A stretch of 64,000 bases of DNA, from the NCBI RefSeq assembly GCF_007830635.1, contig NZ_VLLA01000010.1:208223-272222 (forward strand), written 5' to 3'. The first letter of the stretch is position 1; every line of letters begins with the position of its first letter. Below are positions 1-9,164 of the stretch, in pieces. Source of the DNA: Bradyrhizobium huanghuaihaiense. Lineage in GTDB: Bacteria > Pseudomonadota > Alphaproteobacteria > Rhizobiales > Xanthobacteraceae. A program made the position numbers and the translations under genes. The notes under the pieces were generated by a model, which was given only the letters and a program-made list of their open reading frames with translations, was not told the DNA's origin and did not search any database.

Positions 1-1949
1 ATGACATCGCGATCGAGGCCAAGCATCTCACCGTCAGATTCGGCGACTTCACGGCGGTCGACAATGTCAGCTTCCGCATCGCCCGCGGCGAGATCTTCGG
101 CTTTCTCGGCTCCAACGGCTGCGGCAAGACCACGACGATGAAGGTCCTGACCGGACTGTTGCCGGCCAGCGAGGGCGATGCCTGGCTGCTCGGGCGCGAG
201 GTCGATCCCAGGGACATGGATGTCCGACATCGCGTCGGCTACATGTCGCAGGCGTTCTCGCTCTATTCGGAGCTGACGGTTCGCCAGAATCTCGAGCTGC
301 ACGCGCGCCTTTTCCGGCTCGCACCCGATACGATCGAGGATCGAGTCCACGCCATGGCCGGACGCTTCGATCTCACCAGGGTGATCGACGCCCTGCCCGA
401 CGCCCTCCCGCTCGGCGTTCGCCAGCGCCTGTCGCTGGCCGTCGCCATGATCCATGCGCCCGATATCCTGATTCTGGACGAGCCGACGTCGGGCGTCGAT
501 CCCGTGGCGCGCGACGGCTTCTGGCAGATCCTGTCCGACCTGTCGCGACAGGACAGCGTCACGATCTTCGTTTCCACCCATTTCATGAACGAGGCGGAGC
601 GCTGCGACCGCATCTCGCTGATGCATGCCGGCAAGGTCATGATCAGCGATACACCGGAACGGATCGCGGCACGGCGCGGCAATGGAAGCCTCGAGGAGGC
701 TTTCGTCGCCTATCTCAAGGACGCGATCGCCGCGACGGAAACGACCAAGGCAGCTCCCGCGCCGTACACGGCCACCCCCGCAACCGCAAAGACGCACGGA
801 GCGGTGCATGGCGCATTGAGCTTCTTCGATCCGCGCCGCATGTTCGCCTACACGCAACGGGAAGCGCTCGAGCTCAAGCGCGATCCGATCCGCGCCACCC
901 TCGCGATCCTCGGCAGCCTCATCCTGATGTTCGTGATGGGCTATGGCATCAACATGGACGTCGAAGACCTCTCCTTCGCCGCAATGGACCGCGACGACAC
1001 CACAGTCAGCCGGGACTATATCCTCCAGATCGCCGGCTCGCGCTACTTCACCGAGCTCGCCCCGATCACCGACTATGACGATCTCGACCGCCGCATGCGC
1101 AGCGGCGAACTCAGCCTCGCCATTGAAATTCCTCCGGGCTTCGGCCGCGACGTCGCGCGCGGCAGCAACGTTCAGATCGGTGCATGGGTCGACGGCGCAA
1201 TGCCGTCGCGTGCCGAGACGGTGCGCAGCTACGTGCAGGCGATGCACGCGACCTGGCTGGCGCAACGCGCCCGGCTGCTCTATGGCGATGCCGCCACGAC
1301 CGGCGACTTCCAGCTCGAGGTCCGCTTCCTCTACAACCCCGACATCCGGAGCATCGTCGCGATGGCGCCGGCCGTGATCCCGCTCCTGCTGCTGATCATT
1401 CCGGCGATCCTGGCGACGCTGAGCGTCGTGCGCGAGAAGGAGCTCGGATCGATCATCAATTTCTACGTCACGCCGGTGACGCGGATCGAGTTCCTGGTCG
1501 GCAAACAGCTTCCCTATGTCGCGCTCGCCATGCTGAACTTCTTCCTGCTGACCGCCTTTGCGGTATTCATATTCCGTGTCCCCTTCACGGGCAGCTTCGT
1601 CGTGTTCACATCGGCCGCGCTCCTGTACGTCGTCATCACCACCGCGATGGGTCTGGTGATCTCGTCATTCATGACGAGCCAGATTGCCGCGATCTTCGCG
1701 ACCGCGCTGCTCACCATGATTCCGGCCACGCAATATTCGGGGCTCGTCGATCCCGTATCCTCGCTCCAGGGCGCGGGCGCGATCATCGGGCGGATCTATC
1801 CGACCGCGCACTTCGTCACCATCACGCGCGGCACGTTCTCCAAGGGGCTCGACTTCGGCGATCTCTCCGGACCGTTCCTGGCACTTCTCGTAACCATCCC
1901 GGTGCTGCTCGTCCTCGGCGTCGCGCTCCTCAGAAAGCAGGCGAACTAG
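1..1949 (+). CDS. ABC exporter, fused ATPase-permease (RbbA/YhiH-like), 5' partial
   Basis: The reading frame is open from the first bases of the window, so the start lies upstream. Walker A (GSNGCGKTT) is at about 114-140 and Walker B (ILILDEPTSGVDP) near 468-506. The usual LSGGQ signature is replaced by a GVRQRLSLA-type motif. After about 230 residues a linker leads into an ABC-2 type permease with a large periplasmic loop and a C-terminal block of about five membrane segments. RbbA/YhiH proteins carry two ATPase domains before the permease, so the visible ATPase is probably the second. The stop codon directly abuts the ATG of the next permease gene, so the two form one transporter. The substrate is unknown. 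Confidence 0.88.
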   Translation, partial: DIAIEAKHLTVRFGDFTAVDNVSFRIARGEIFGFLGSNGCGKTTTMKVLTGLLPASEGDAWLLGREVDPRDMDVRHRVGYMSQAFSLYSELTVRQNLELHARLFRLAPDTIEDRVHAMAGRFDLTRVIDALPDALPLGVRQRLSLAVAMIHAPDILILDEPTSGVDPVARDGFWQILSDLSRQDSVTIFVSTHFMNEAERCDRISLMHAGKVMISDTPERIAARRGNGSLEEAFVAYLKDAIAATETTKAAPAPYTATPATAKTHGAVHGALSFFDPRRMFAYTQREALELKRDPIRATLAILGSLILMFVMGYGINMDVEDLSFAAMDRDDTTVSRDYILQIAGSRYFTELAPITDYDDLDRRMRSGELSLAIEIPPGFGRDVARGSNVQIGAWVDGAMPSRAETVRSYVQAMHATWLAQRARLLYGDAATTGDFQLEVRFLYNPDIRSIVAMAPAVIPLLLLIIPAILATLSVVREKELGSIINFYVTPVTRIEFLVGKQLPYVALAMLNFFLLTAFAVFIFRVPFTGSFVVFTSAALLYVVITTAMGLVISSFMTSQIAAIFATALLTMIPATQYSGLVDPVSSLQGAGAIIGRIYPTAHFVTITRGTFSKGLDFGDLSGPFLALLVTIPVLLVLGVALLRKQAN

Positions 1950-3062
1950 ATGCGCGGAGGCAACATCGTTCAGCTCGGCGTCAAGGAATTGCGCGGCCTC
2001 GTGCGCAATCCCATGATGCTCGCACTGATCATCTATGCCTTTACCGTCTCGATCTACACCGCCTCCAGGGCCCAGCCGGAAACGCTCAACCAGGCGGCAC
2101 TGGCCATCGTCGACGAGGACAAGTCGCCCGCCGCCACGCGCATCATCACGGCGTTCAGCCCGCCCTATTTCGCGGTTCCGCGACTGATATCGCAATCGGA
2201 CATGATGAGCCGCATGAACGCGGGCCTCGACACCTTCGCGCTGAACATCCCGCCCAACTTCCAGCGCGACCTGCTTGCGCGGAGATCGCCGGCCATCCAG
2301 CTCAATGTCGATGCGACCCGGATGTCGCAGGCCTTCACGGGAAGCGGCTATATCCAGTCCATCGTCAGCGACGAGGTCAGCGAGTTCCTGTCCCGCTATC
2401 GTTCGGCTGCCCCCTTGCCGATCGACCTGGCGCTGCGCGCACGCTTCAATCCCGAACTCAACAAGAGCTGGTTCGGAGCCATCAACAACATCATCTCCTC
2501 CGTCACGATGCTGTCGATCATCCTGACAGGGGCGGCCCTGATCCGGGAACGCGAGCACGGCACGATCGAGCATCTGCTGGTCATGCCGGTGACACCCTTC
2601 GAGGTGATGGCGAGCAAGATCTGGTCGATGGGCCTAGTCGTCCTCGTCGCGGCCAGCGTGTCGCTCATCTTTGTCGTGCAGGGACTGCTGGCCGTCCGGA
2701 TCGGCGGCTCGGTCCCGCTCTTTCTGTGCGGCACCGCTCTTTATCTCTTTGCCACCACCAGCATGGGCATTTTTCTCGCCACATCCGCCGGCACGATGCC
2801 GCAATTCGGTCTGCTCCTGATGCTGGTGCTGATGCCGCTGCAGATGTTGTCGGGCGCCACGACACCGAGGGAGAGCATGCCCGAGCTGATCCAGAACATC
2901 ATGCTCGCCGCGCCGAACACCCATTTCGTGATCATGGCCCAGGCCATCCTGTTCCGCGGTGCCGGGCTCGCCGTCGTGTGGCCGCAGCTCGCAGCATTGC
3001 TGGTGATCGGCGGACTGTTGTTCTTCCTGTCGCTGCGTCGCTTCCGGCAATTCCTGCAGTGA
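1950..3062 (+). CDS. ABC-2 type permease (YhhJ-like)
   Basis: A 370-aa inner-membrane permease. It has an N-terminal membrane anchor, a periplasmic domain of about 150 residues and a C-terminal bundle of membrane segments, with the family sequence REREHGTIEHLLVMP just after the first bundle helix. The start ATG follows the stop of the preceding ATPase-permease with no gap, which indicates translational coupling. In YhiI-YhiH-YhhJ systems this subunit pairs with the fused ATPase and a HlyD adaptor; the adaptor should lie just upstream of the window. Confidence 0.9.
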   Translation: MRGGNIVQLGVKELRGLVRNPMMLALIIYAFTVSIYTASRAQPETLNQAALAIVDEDKSPAATRIITAFSPPYFAVPRLISQSDMMSRMNAGLDTFALNIPPNFQRDLLARRSPAIQLNVDATRMSQAFTGSGYIQSIVSDEVSEFLSRYRSAAPLPIDLALRARFNPELNKSWFGAINNIISSVTMLSIILTGAALIREREHGTIEHLLVMPVTPFEVMASKIWSMGLVVLVAASVSLIFVVQGLLAVRIGGSVPLFLCGTALYLFATTSMGIFLATSAGTMPQFGLLLMLVLMPLQMLSGATTPRESMPELIQNIMLAAPNTHFVIMAQAILFRGAGLAVVWPQLAALLVIGGLLFFLSLRRFRQFLQ

Positions 3063-3222
3063 GGTCCCGCGGGATCATCTTGCGTCCGACCGGGTACAGA
3101 CCCGAAGGGGGATGCGAACATTACCGCCCGGCGGCTCAGGGTTTCGTCTGATGTCGGCATGGCGGGTTCGCCGCTAGGATTCACCATCTGTCGATGGAAC
3201 CATCGTTGTCCGGGAGGATCGC

Positions 3223-3801
3223 ATGACAGCCTATGACAGCCGGTCCGGCATCGCAGCGCTGGGCCCTCCGCCACTCTGGGTCTGTGCGCTCCTCGGCGCG
3301 GTCTTGATTGCCGCCGGCTTCTTTGCGCTCGGCGACCTCGCCTTTGCCACCATCATCAGCGTCAAGTTCATCGGACTGACCGCGATCGCCGCCGGCGGAT
3401 TCGAGATCGCGCATGCGTTCTGGACCAAGGAATGGGGCGGCTTCCTGTGGCGGATCGTTCTCGGCGCGCTCTACCTCGTCTTCGGCCTCATCCTGCTGAC
3501 CCAACCGGCCTCCGGCGCGCTGATCCTGACCTATTTCCTCGGCGCGGTGCTGTTCGCGTCCGGCGTCATTCGGTGCGTGCTGAGTTTTGCCTACTGGCAT
3601 CAGAACGGCTGGATGATGCTGATCTCCGGCATCTTTGCCGTCATCGCCGGCGTGCTGATCCTGTTCGGCTTCCCCGACATCAGCGTCTGGGCGCTTGGCT
3701 TCCTGCTCGGTGTCGACCTGATCTCGCATGGCCTCGCCTGGTTGCTCTATGCGCTGCAGTCGCTGCGGACGGCCGAGTCACAAAGGAGAGAAGCACAATG
3801 A
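3223..3801 (+). CDS. HdeD-like DUF308 membrane protein
   Basis: A 192-aa protein with about six hydrophobic segments in pairs, the usual layout of the HdeD/DUF308 family, whose best-known member is linked to acid resistance in E. coli. A GGAGG-type ribosome site sits about 7 bases before the ATG. The last bases overlap the next gene in an ATGA arrangement, so the two are probably co-translated. The acid-stress role is inferred from the family only. Confidence 0.8.
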   Translation: MTAYDSRSGIAALGPPPLWVCALLGAVLIAAGFFALGDLAFATIISVKFIGLTAIAAGGFEIAHAFWTKEWGGFLWRIVLGALYLVFGLILLTQPASGALILTYFLGAVLFASGVIRCVLSFAYWHQNGWMMLISGIFAVIAGVLILFGFPDISVWALGFLLGVDLISHGLAWLLYALQSLRTAESQRREAQ

Positions 3802-4118
3802 TTGCTCCCAACCGCCGCGCCTTCCTCGGTCTTGCAACGAATGCCATTGCCGCGGCCGCAATCGGCACCGTCGGCGCGCGCCTCATCGGCGTCGCGGAGG
3901 CGATGCCGGTCGACCCCGATCCCGGACGGGCCGGCGAGTCAGCGCTCCCTGTCATGCCGGCGCAGTGGGGACCGGGACCCGGCCCGGGCTGGGGCAGCCC
4001 GGGCTGGGGCGCCCCGCCACCGCGTCCCGGTTGGCGTCCCCCACCGCCGCGTCGTCGTCGCCGCTGGGTGTGCTGGTGGCATCGCGGTCGTCGTCATTGC
4101 GGATGGCGCTGGCGCTAG
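3798..4118 (+). CDS. Small Tat-signal, Pro/Trp/Arg-rich exported protein
   Basis: A 106-aa protein overlapping the DUF308 gene by 4 bases. The N-terminus carries a twin-arginine-like motif (NRRAFLGLA), a hydrophobic stretch and an A-x-A-like cleavage region, suggesting Tat export. The mature part is first Gly/Pro/Trp rich, then a basic tail of Arg and Trp. Similar low-complexity exported proteins are common in Bradyrhizobium, but I know no function for them. An AAAGGAGA ribosome site precedes the ATG. Confidence 0.75.
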   Translation: MIAPNRRAFLGLATNAIAAAAIGTVGARLIGVAEAMPVDPDPGRAGESALPVMPAQWGPGPGPGWGSPGWGAPPPRPGWRPPPPRRRRRWVCWWHRGRRHCGWRWR

Positions 4119-4142
4119 GACGCGTCCCGAGCCCTTGCCAAG

Positions 4143-4400
4143 GTGATGGAGGGAATCGTGCGCAACAATTACCAATGGGTCCTCGCCGCCGTGCTGGCCG
4201 CGCTTCTCGTTGCGGCGACCTGGTTCTGCGTGTCGGTCTGGCGCTCGACGCCGGCGATGCCGGTCTACGGCAACGTCATCCTGGCCGGGGCCGCGGTCCT
4301 CGTCCTGGTGTCGGGCTGCGGCCTGATCGCATTGATGTTCTACAGCCATCGCAAGGGCTACGACGAACCCGCGCGCAGCGACAGGGCCGCGCGAGACTGA
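4143..4400 (+). CDS. Small two-helix membrane protein, hypothetical
   Basis: An 80-85 aa protein with two hydrophobic helices (about residues 12-30 and 43-66) and a charged C-terminal tail. Three starts are close together: GTG 4143, ATG 4146 and GTG 4158. The last has the best ribosome site (GGAGGG four bases upstream), so the true product may be 80 aa. It lies between the DUF308 pair and the RND operon, all on the plus strand, and may be part of one transcript. Confidence 0.65.
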   Translation: MMEGIVRNNYQWVLAAVLAALLVAATWFCVSVWRSTPAMPVYGNVILAGAAVLVLVSGCGLIALMFYSHRKGYDEPARSDRAARD

Positions 4401-4439
4401 CCCAGTCCGCTGTTCTGAGCCTGGAGCAAGGAGCGGACG

Positions 4440-5681
4440 ATGAACCATGCGGACGTCCCGATCCGATTGCTGGCGGCAGGTCTCATGATCGTGCTGACCG
4501 GCGGGGCCGCCCGGACGCAGCCTGCCGCCTCCGCGCCTTCAGTCGGGATCGTCGAAGCGACACGGCGTCCGATCACCGAGAGCAGCGAGTTTCTCGGCCG
4601 CATCGAGGCGATCAACCGGGTCAACGTTGCCGCCCGCGTCACCGCTTTTCTGGAACAGCGGCTCTTCAACGAGGGCGCGGAGATCAAGAAAGGTGACCAG
4701 CTCTATCGCCTCGAGCGCGGTCCATTCGAAGCCGATCTTGCGGCCAAGAAGGCGCAGGTGGCGCAGCTCGAGGCCACGCTGGAGAATGCAAGGCTGACGA
4801 CCGAGCGCGCACGGACCCTGCTCGGCGGACCGGCCGGGCAGCAGTCGACCTATGACGCCGCGATTGCAAACCAGCGCAGCCTGGAAGCCCAGGTGCAGGC
4901 CGCGCAGGCGCAGGTCCAGGCCTCGCAGATCAACCTCGACTACACCGTGATCAGCGCGCCGATCGACGGCAAGATCGGACGCACGGCGGTGACGGAAGGC
5001 AACATCGTCAGCCCCTCGTCGGGCGTGCTGACCACGATCGTCAGCCAGGATCCGATGTACGTCACGTTTCCCGTGCCGCTGCGCCAGGGACTCGAGCTGC
5101 GCGAGCGATACGGTCCGCAAGGCGGACTTGAGGCGGTGGTGATCCGATTGCGGCTGCCCGACGGGCGCATGTACGGCCAGTCCGGCAAGCTGAACTTCGT
5201 CGACAACAGCATCGCGCAAAACACCGACACGATCACGGTGCGGGGTGAGATCGCCAATCCGATCCTGCGCGCCTCCTCCGCGGCAGGCGTCATCACCCAC
5301 GAGCTGACGGACGGCGAGTTCGTGACCGTCGTGCTCGAAGGGGTCCAGCCCATCGAGGTGCTGGCGATCCCGCGCTCGGCGGTGCTGTCCGACCAGCGGG
5401 GCGACTACGTCCTCGTGGTGGGCACGGGCAACAAGGCCGAGCAGCGGCGCATTCAGCTCGGACAATCGACAACGACGATTGCCGCGGTCATCGACGGGCT
5501 TGCGGCCGGCGACAAGGTGATCGCGGAAGGCCTGCAGCGGGTTCGTGCCGGCCAGACCGTCACCCCGGATCCGGCAAGCGCACTCATTCTGTCGAGCATG
5601 AAGGGCGCAGCGACCGGACCGGCGCCACCGGCCGACCACGGCACCCTCCTCCCGACACGCCCGGCGGACGGCAGCCCATGA
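4440..5681 (+). CDS. RND efflux periplasmic adaptor (membrane fusion protein)
   Basis: A 413-aa AcrA/MexA-type adaptor. It has an N-terminal signal peptide without an obvious lipobox cysteine, a first half lipoyl domain (GRIEAINRVNVAARV), an alpha-helical hairpin rich in Ala/Gln, the returning lipoyl half (VISAPIDGKIGRTAV) and beta-barrel and membrane-proximal domains. A GGAG ribosome site precedes the ATG. It ends in a 4-base ATGA overlap with the RND pump, confirming the pair. No TolC-type outer membrane gene follows, so the pump probably uses one encoded elsewhere. Confidence 0.92.
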   Translation: MNHADVPIRLLAAGLMIVLTGGAARTQPAASAPSVGIVEATRRPITESSEFLGRIEAINRVNVAARVTAFLEQRLFNEGAEIKKGDQLYRLERGPFEADLAAKKAQVAQLEATLENARLTTERARTLLGGPAGQQSTYDAAIANQRSLEAQVQAAQAQVQASQINLDYTVISAPIDGKIGRTAVTEGNIVSPSSGVLTTIVSQDPMYVTFPVPLRQGLELRERYGPQGGLEAVVIRLRLPDGRMYGQSGKLNFVDNSIAQNTDTITVRGEIANPILRASSAAGVITHELTDGEFVTVVLEGVQPIEVLAIPRSAVLSDQRGDYVLVVGTGNKAEQRRIQLGQSTTTIAAVIDGLAAGDKVIAEGLQRVRAGQTVTPDPASALILSSMKGAATGPAPPADHGTLLPTRPADGSP

Positions 5682-8600
5682 TATCGGACGTCTTCGTCGA
5701 CCGCCCGCGGCTATCGATGGTGATCGCTCTCATCATCACCATCGCCGGCGCGCTGGCGCTCACGCAGATTCCGGTGGCGCAGTTTCCGGATATCGTGCCG
5801 CCTCAGGTCACCGTGGCCGCGACCTTCCCCGGCGCCTCGGCCGAAGTGGTGGAGAGCAGCGTCGCCCAGCCGCTGGAGGCCCAGGTCATCGGCGTCGACC
5901 GCGCGCTGTACATGAAATCGACCAGCGCCAACGACGGCAGCTACACGCTGACGGTTTCGTTCGCGCTTGGCACCAATCCCGACATCAACACCGTCAACGT
6001 CAACAATCGCGTGCAGAGCGCGCTGTCGCAATTGCCCACGGAGGTGCAGCAGCAGGGCGTGACGGTGCAGAAGCGATCCTCCTCGATCCTGCAGTTTCTG
6101 GTGCTGTACAGTGCCGATGGCCGGCAGGATCCGCTCTTCATCACCAATTACGCCATCATCAACGTGCTCGACGCGATTGCCAGCACGCCCGGGGTCGGCC
6201 AGGCCAATCTGTTCGCCAAGATGAACTATTCGATGCGGATCTGGTTCGATACGCAGCGGCTCACCAGCCTCGGCCTGACCCCGACGGATGTGATCGCCGC
6301 AATCCGCGCGCAGAGCGTCCAGGCTCCCGTCGGCCGTATCGGGGCGCGGCCGATCAGCAACGATCAGCAGTTCCAGTTCAACGTGCAGACACTGGGCCGG
6401 CTCGCCACCGTCGACCAATTCGCCAACATCGTGCTGCGCGCCAATCCGGACGGATCATCGCTGCTGGTGAAGGACGTCGCCCGCGTCGAGATGGGCGCAC
6501 AAAATCTCGACAGCGAAGCGCGGATCGACGGGCGCGCCGCCGTCCCGATCGCGATCTATCTCGCGCCGGGCGCCAATGCGGTGACCACCGCGCGCGCGGT
6601 GGCGGAGACGATGCAGCGGCTGTCCGCCCGGTTTCCCGCAGGCCTCAGCTATCTCGTGCAATACGACTCCACGAGTTTCGTCCGCGACACAATCGCGGAG
6701 GTGTTGCGGACGCTGGGCGAGGCGTTCGTCCTCGTGGTGGTCGTGGTCTATTTGTTCCTCGGAAACCTCAGAGCCACGGCGATTCCGGCCGTCGCCGTAC
6801 CGGTCAGCCTGGTGGGCACCTTCGCCGTCCTGCTGACCTTCGGCTATTCGGCCAACACCGTGTCCCTGCTCGCCATGGTGCTCGCCATCGGCATCGTCGT
6901 CGACGATGCCATCGTCGTGGTGGAAAACGTCGAGCGCGTCATGGCGGAAGAGCCCGACCTGTCGCCGGCGGAGGCCAGCAAGAAGGCCATGAGGCAGATC
7001 ACCGCGCCGATCATCGCCATCACCCTGGTGCTGCTCTCGGTGTTCGTCCCGATCGCATTCATTCCCGGCATCTCGGGCACGCTGTTCCGTCAGTTCGCGG
7101 TGACCATCAGCGCCGCCATGATGATCTCGGCATTGAATGCGCTCACGCTCTCGCCGGCGCTGTGCGCCCTGCTGCTGCGCCACGGCGGCCCGCGCCGAGG
7201 TCTCATCGGCCGCGTGCTCGGCGGGATCGACTGGGTGCGCGATCGCTACAGCGGCGGCGTCCGCCACCTGGTGCGTATGGCCGCCTTGTCACTGCTGCTC
7301 GTCGCGGTCTTTGCCGGCGGGATCTTCGGCCTGTCGCTGGTCACGCCGACGGGCTTCCTGCCGGAAGAGGACCAGGGTGCCTTCTTCACCTCGGTGCAGT
7401 TGCCCGATGGCGCTTCGGTGGCGCGGACCAGCGCGGTCACACAGCAGGTCGAAGACATCCTGAAACAGATACCGGCCGTCGACCACGTCCTGGCGGTGAT
7501 CGGCTTTTCGCTGCTCGACGGCGCCTCGGAGCCGAACAGCGCGCTGGTGGTGGCGCGCCTGAAACCCTTCGCCGACCGAAAGGCGGCGGCGGATTCGGCG
7601 CAGGCGCTGATCGCCAGGATGTTTGCAGCCGGCGCGCAGATTCGAGAGGCCAACGTGCTGCCGTTCAACCTGCCGCCGATCATCGGGCTCTCGACCGGAG
7701 GCGGATTCGAATATCAGCTGCAGGCGCTGGAGGGACAGAGTCCGGCCGCGATCTCCAGCGTGACGAACGCGCTGATCGGCGCCGCCAATGCCGATCCACG
7801 GCTCGCGCGCGTGTTCTCGACATTCACCGCGACCAACCCGTCGCTCTATCTCGATATCGACCGCCGCAAGGCCCAGGCGCTGGGCGTCACCATCAGCGAC
7901 ATCTTCACCGCGCTGCAGGCCACGCTCGGCGGCATCTATGTCAACAATTTCAACCTGTTCGGCCGAACCTGGCAGGTCAATCTTCAAGGCGAGGCGTTCG
8001 ACCGGGCCGACACCTCGGACATCTGGCGGATCTATGTGCGCAACAGCACCGGCGAGATGGTGCCGCTGCGATCGCTGGCCGGGCTGAAGATCGTCACCGG
8101 ACCGCAGGTCATCACCCGCTACAACAACTATCGCTCGGTGACCGTCAACGGCAGCCCGGCGCCGAACATCTCCTCGGGCACCGCGATGGCTGCCATGACT
8201 GAGATCTCCGATGCCGTGCTGCCGTCCGGTTACACTTTTGCATGGACCGGCACCGCCTATCAGGAGCAACAGGCCGCCGGCCAGACCGGCATCGTGCTGA
8301 TGCTCGCCGTCCTGTTCGCCTATTTGTTCCTGGTCGCGCTCTATGAGAGCACGGTGATCCCCATCCCTGTGCTGCTCTCGGTCGTCGTCGGCGTGCTCGG
8401 ATCCTATCTCGGCATCAAGGTCGCCGGGCTTAACCTCGATCTCTATGGCCAGATCGGCCTGGTGGTCCTGATCGCACTCGCCGCCAAGAACGGTATCCTG
8501 ATCGTCGAATTCGCGAAGGAGCAGCGCGAGGCGGGGATGGCGCTCGATGAGGCCGCAGTCCAGGGCGCCCATATGCGCTTTCGCGCCGTCATGATGACCT

Positions 8601-8830
8601 CGGCCGCCTTCATCCTCGGCCTGCTGCCGCTCGTCGTCGCAACGGGCGCAGCCGCGCTCAGCCGTCGCGCGGTGGGCACGGCGGTGTTTGCCGGCATGCT
8701 GGCCGCGAGCTCGATCGGGATATTCATGGTGCCGATGCTCTATGTGGTCTTTCAACGCATCCGCGAACGCACGAAAGCGGCTTTCAAATCAAGCCATCGG
8801 CCGACTTCGCCCGACCGCGATGCGGTCTAG
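5678..8830 (+). CDS. RND multidrug efflux pump, HAE1 family (AcrB-like)
   Basis: A 1050-aa inner-membrane proton/drug antiporter of normal family length. The proton-relay residues are visible: the aspartate pair D409/D410 in GIVVDDAIVVVENVER and lysine K937 in LAAKNGILIVEF. The N-terminal IPVAQFPDIVPP segment and both large periplasmic loops are present, so it looks intact. It is translated with the preceding adaptor through a 4-base overlap. No dedicated repressor gene is adjacent, and the substrate range cannot be read from sequence. Confidence 0.95.
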   Translation: MISDVFVDRPRLSMVIALIITIAGALALTQIPVAQFPDIVPPQVTVAATFPGASAEVVESSVAQPLEAQVIGVDRALYMKSTSANDGSYTLTVSFALGTNPDINTVNVNNRVQSALSQLPTEVQQQGVTVQKRSSSILQFLVLYSADGRQDPLFITNYAIINVLDAIASTPGVGQANLFAKMNYSMRIWFDTQRLTSLGLTPTDVIAAIRAQSVQAPVGRIGARPISNDQQFQFNVQTLGRLATVDQFANIVLRANPDGSSLLVKDVARVEMGAQNLDSEARIDGRAAVPIAIYLAPGANAVTTARAVAETMQRLSARFPAGLSYLVQYDSTSFVRDTIAEVLRTLGEAFVLVVVVVYLFLGNLRATAIPAVAVPVSLVGTFAVLLTFGYSANTVSLLAMVLAIGIVVDDAIVVVENVERVMAEEPDLSPAEASKKAMRQITAPIIAITLVLLSVFVPIAFIPGISGTLFRQFAVTISAAMMISALNALTLSPALCALLLRHGGPRRGLIGRVLGGIDWVRDRYSGGVRHLVRMAALSLLLVAVFAGGIFGLSLVTPTGFLPEEDQGAFFTSVQLPDGASVARTSAVTQQVEDILKQIPAVDHVLAVIGFSLLDGASEPNSALVVARLKPFADRKAAADSAQALIARMFAAGAQIREANVLPFNLPPIIGLSTGGGFEYQLQALEGQSPAAISSVTNALIGAANADPRLARVFSTFTATNPSLYLDIDRRKAQALGVTISDIFTALQATLGGIYVNNFNLFGRTWQVNLQGEAFDRADTSDIWRIYVRNSTGEMVPLRSLAGLKIVTGPQVITRYNNYRSVTVNGSPAPNISSGTAMAAMTEISDAVLPSGYTFAWTGTAYQEQQAAGQTGIVLMLAVLFAYLFLVALYESTVIPIPVLLSVVVGVLGSYLGIKVAGLNLDLYGQIGLVVLIALAAKNGILIVEFAKEQREAGMALDEAAVQGAHMRFRAVMMTSAAFILGLLPLVVATGAAALSRRAVGTAVFAGMLAASSIGIFMVPMLYVVFQRIRERTKAAFKSSHRPTSPDRDAV

Positions 8831-9035
8831 ACCCGGCCATTGGCTATGCCCATTGCATCCGGACCCGCCGCCCGAAAACGACCTTCGGCCCGCACGCCGC
8901 ACCCGGTTCGTGCGATGAACGAAAAAGCGCGGAGATCTTTCGCAATCCGTCCTCCGGACGAGGAACGAGCGAGCCGCACCTCGTTGAAAATCTCGCAGCA
9001 TCTTTCGCCCCCGGATCCTTCGCGCATAACCTGCG

Positions 9036-9164
9036 TCATTTCGGAGCGATCCAGAGCCGCAAGGCGAGCGAAATCAGCGCCACCGTGCCGACGCCACCGA
9101 GCCAGAGTGCCACGAACCACAACAGGCGTTGCGCGAGCGGGTGCGGATTCCGATCGGGTTGCAT
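9036..9164 (-). CDS. DUF2474-type small membrane protein of the bd oxidase
   Basis: A 42-aa protein: a polar N-terminus (MQPDRNPHPLAQR), one membrane helix rich in Leu/Val/Trp and a short basic end. Its ATG shares one base with the stop of the preceding oxidase subunit II gene (TGATG), so translation is coupled. Short single-helix proteins of the DUF2474 type usually follow cioAB genes and are thought to be CydX-like accessory subunits. It is easily missed because of its length. Confidence 0.8.
   Translation of the reverse strand: MQPDRNPHPLAQRLLWFVALWLGGVGTVALISLALRLWIAPK

Noticed and set aside
1184..3151. Long Arg/Ala-rich plus-strand frame across the ABC exporter genes
   Set aside because: A shadow frame of two well-supported genes, produced by high GC.
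7289..8755. Long minus-strand frame opposite the RND pump
   Set aside because: It is antisense to a gene with intact motifs and has a His/Asp/Arg-rich composition without any family pattern.
8831..9035. Small inverted repeat (CGTCC-TCC-GGACG) as terminator between convergent operons
   Set aside because: The stem is only 5 bp with no T tract on either strand.
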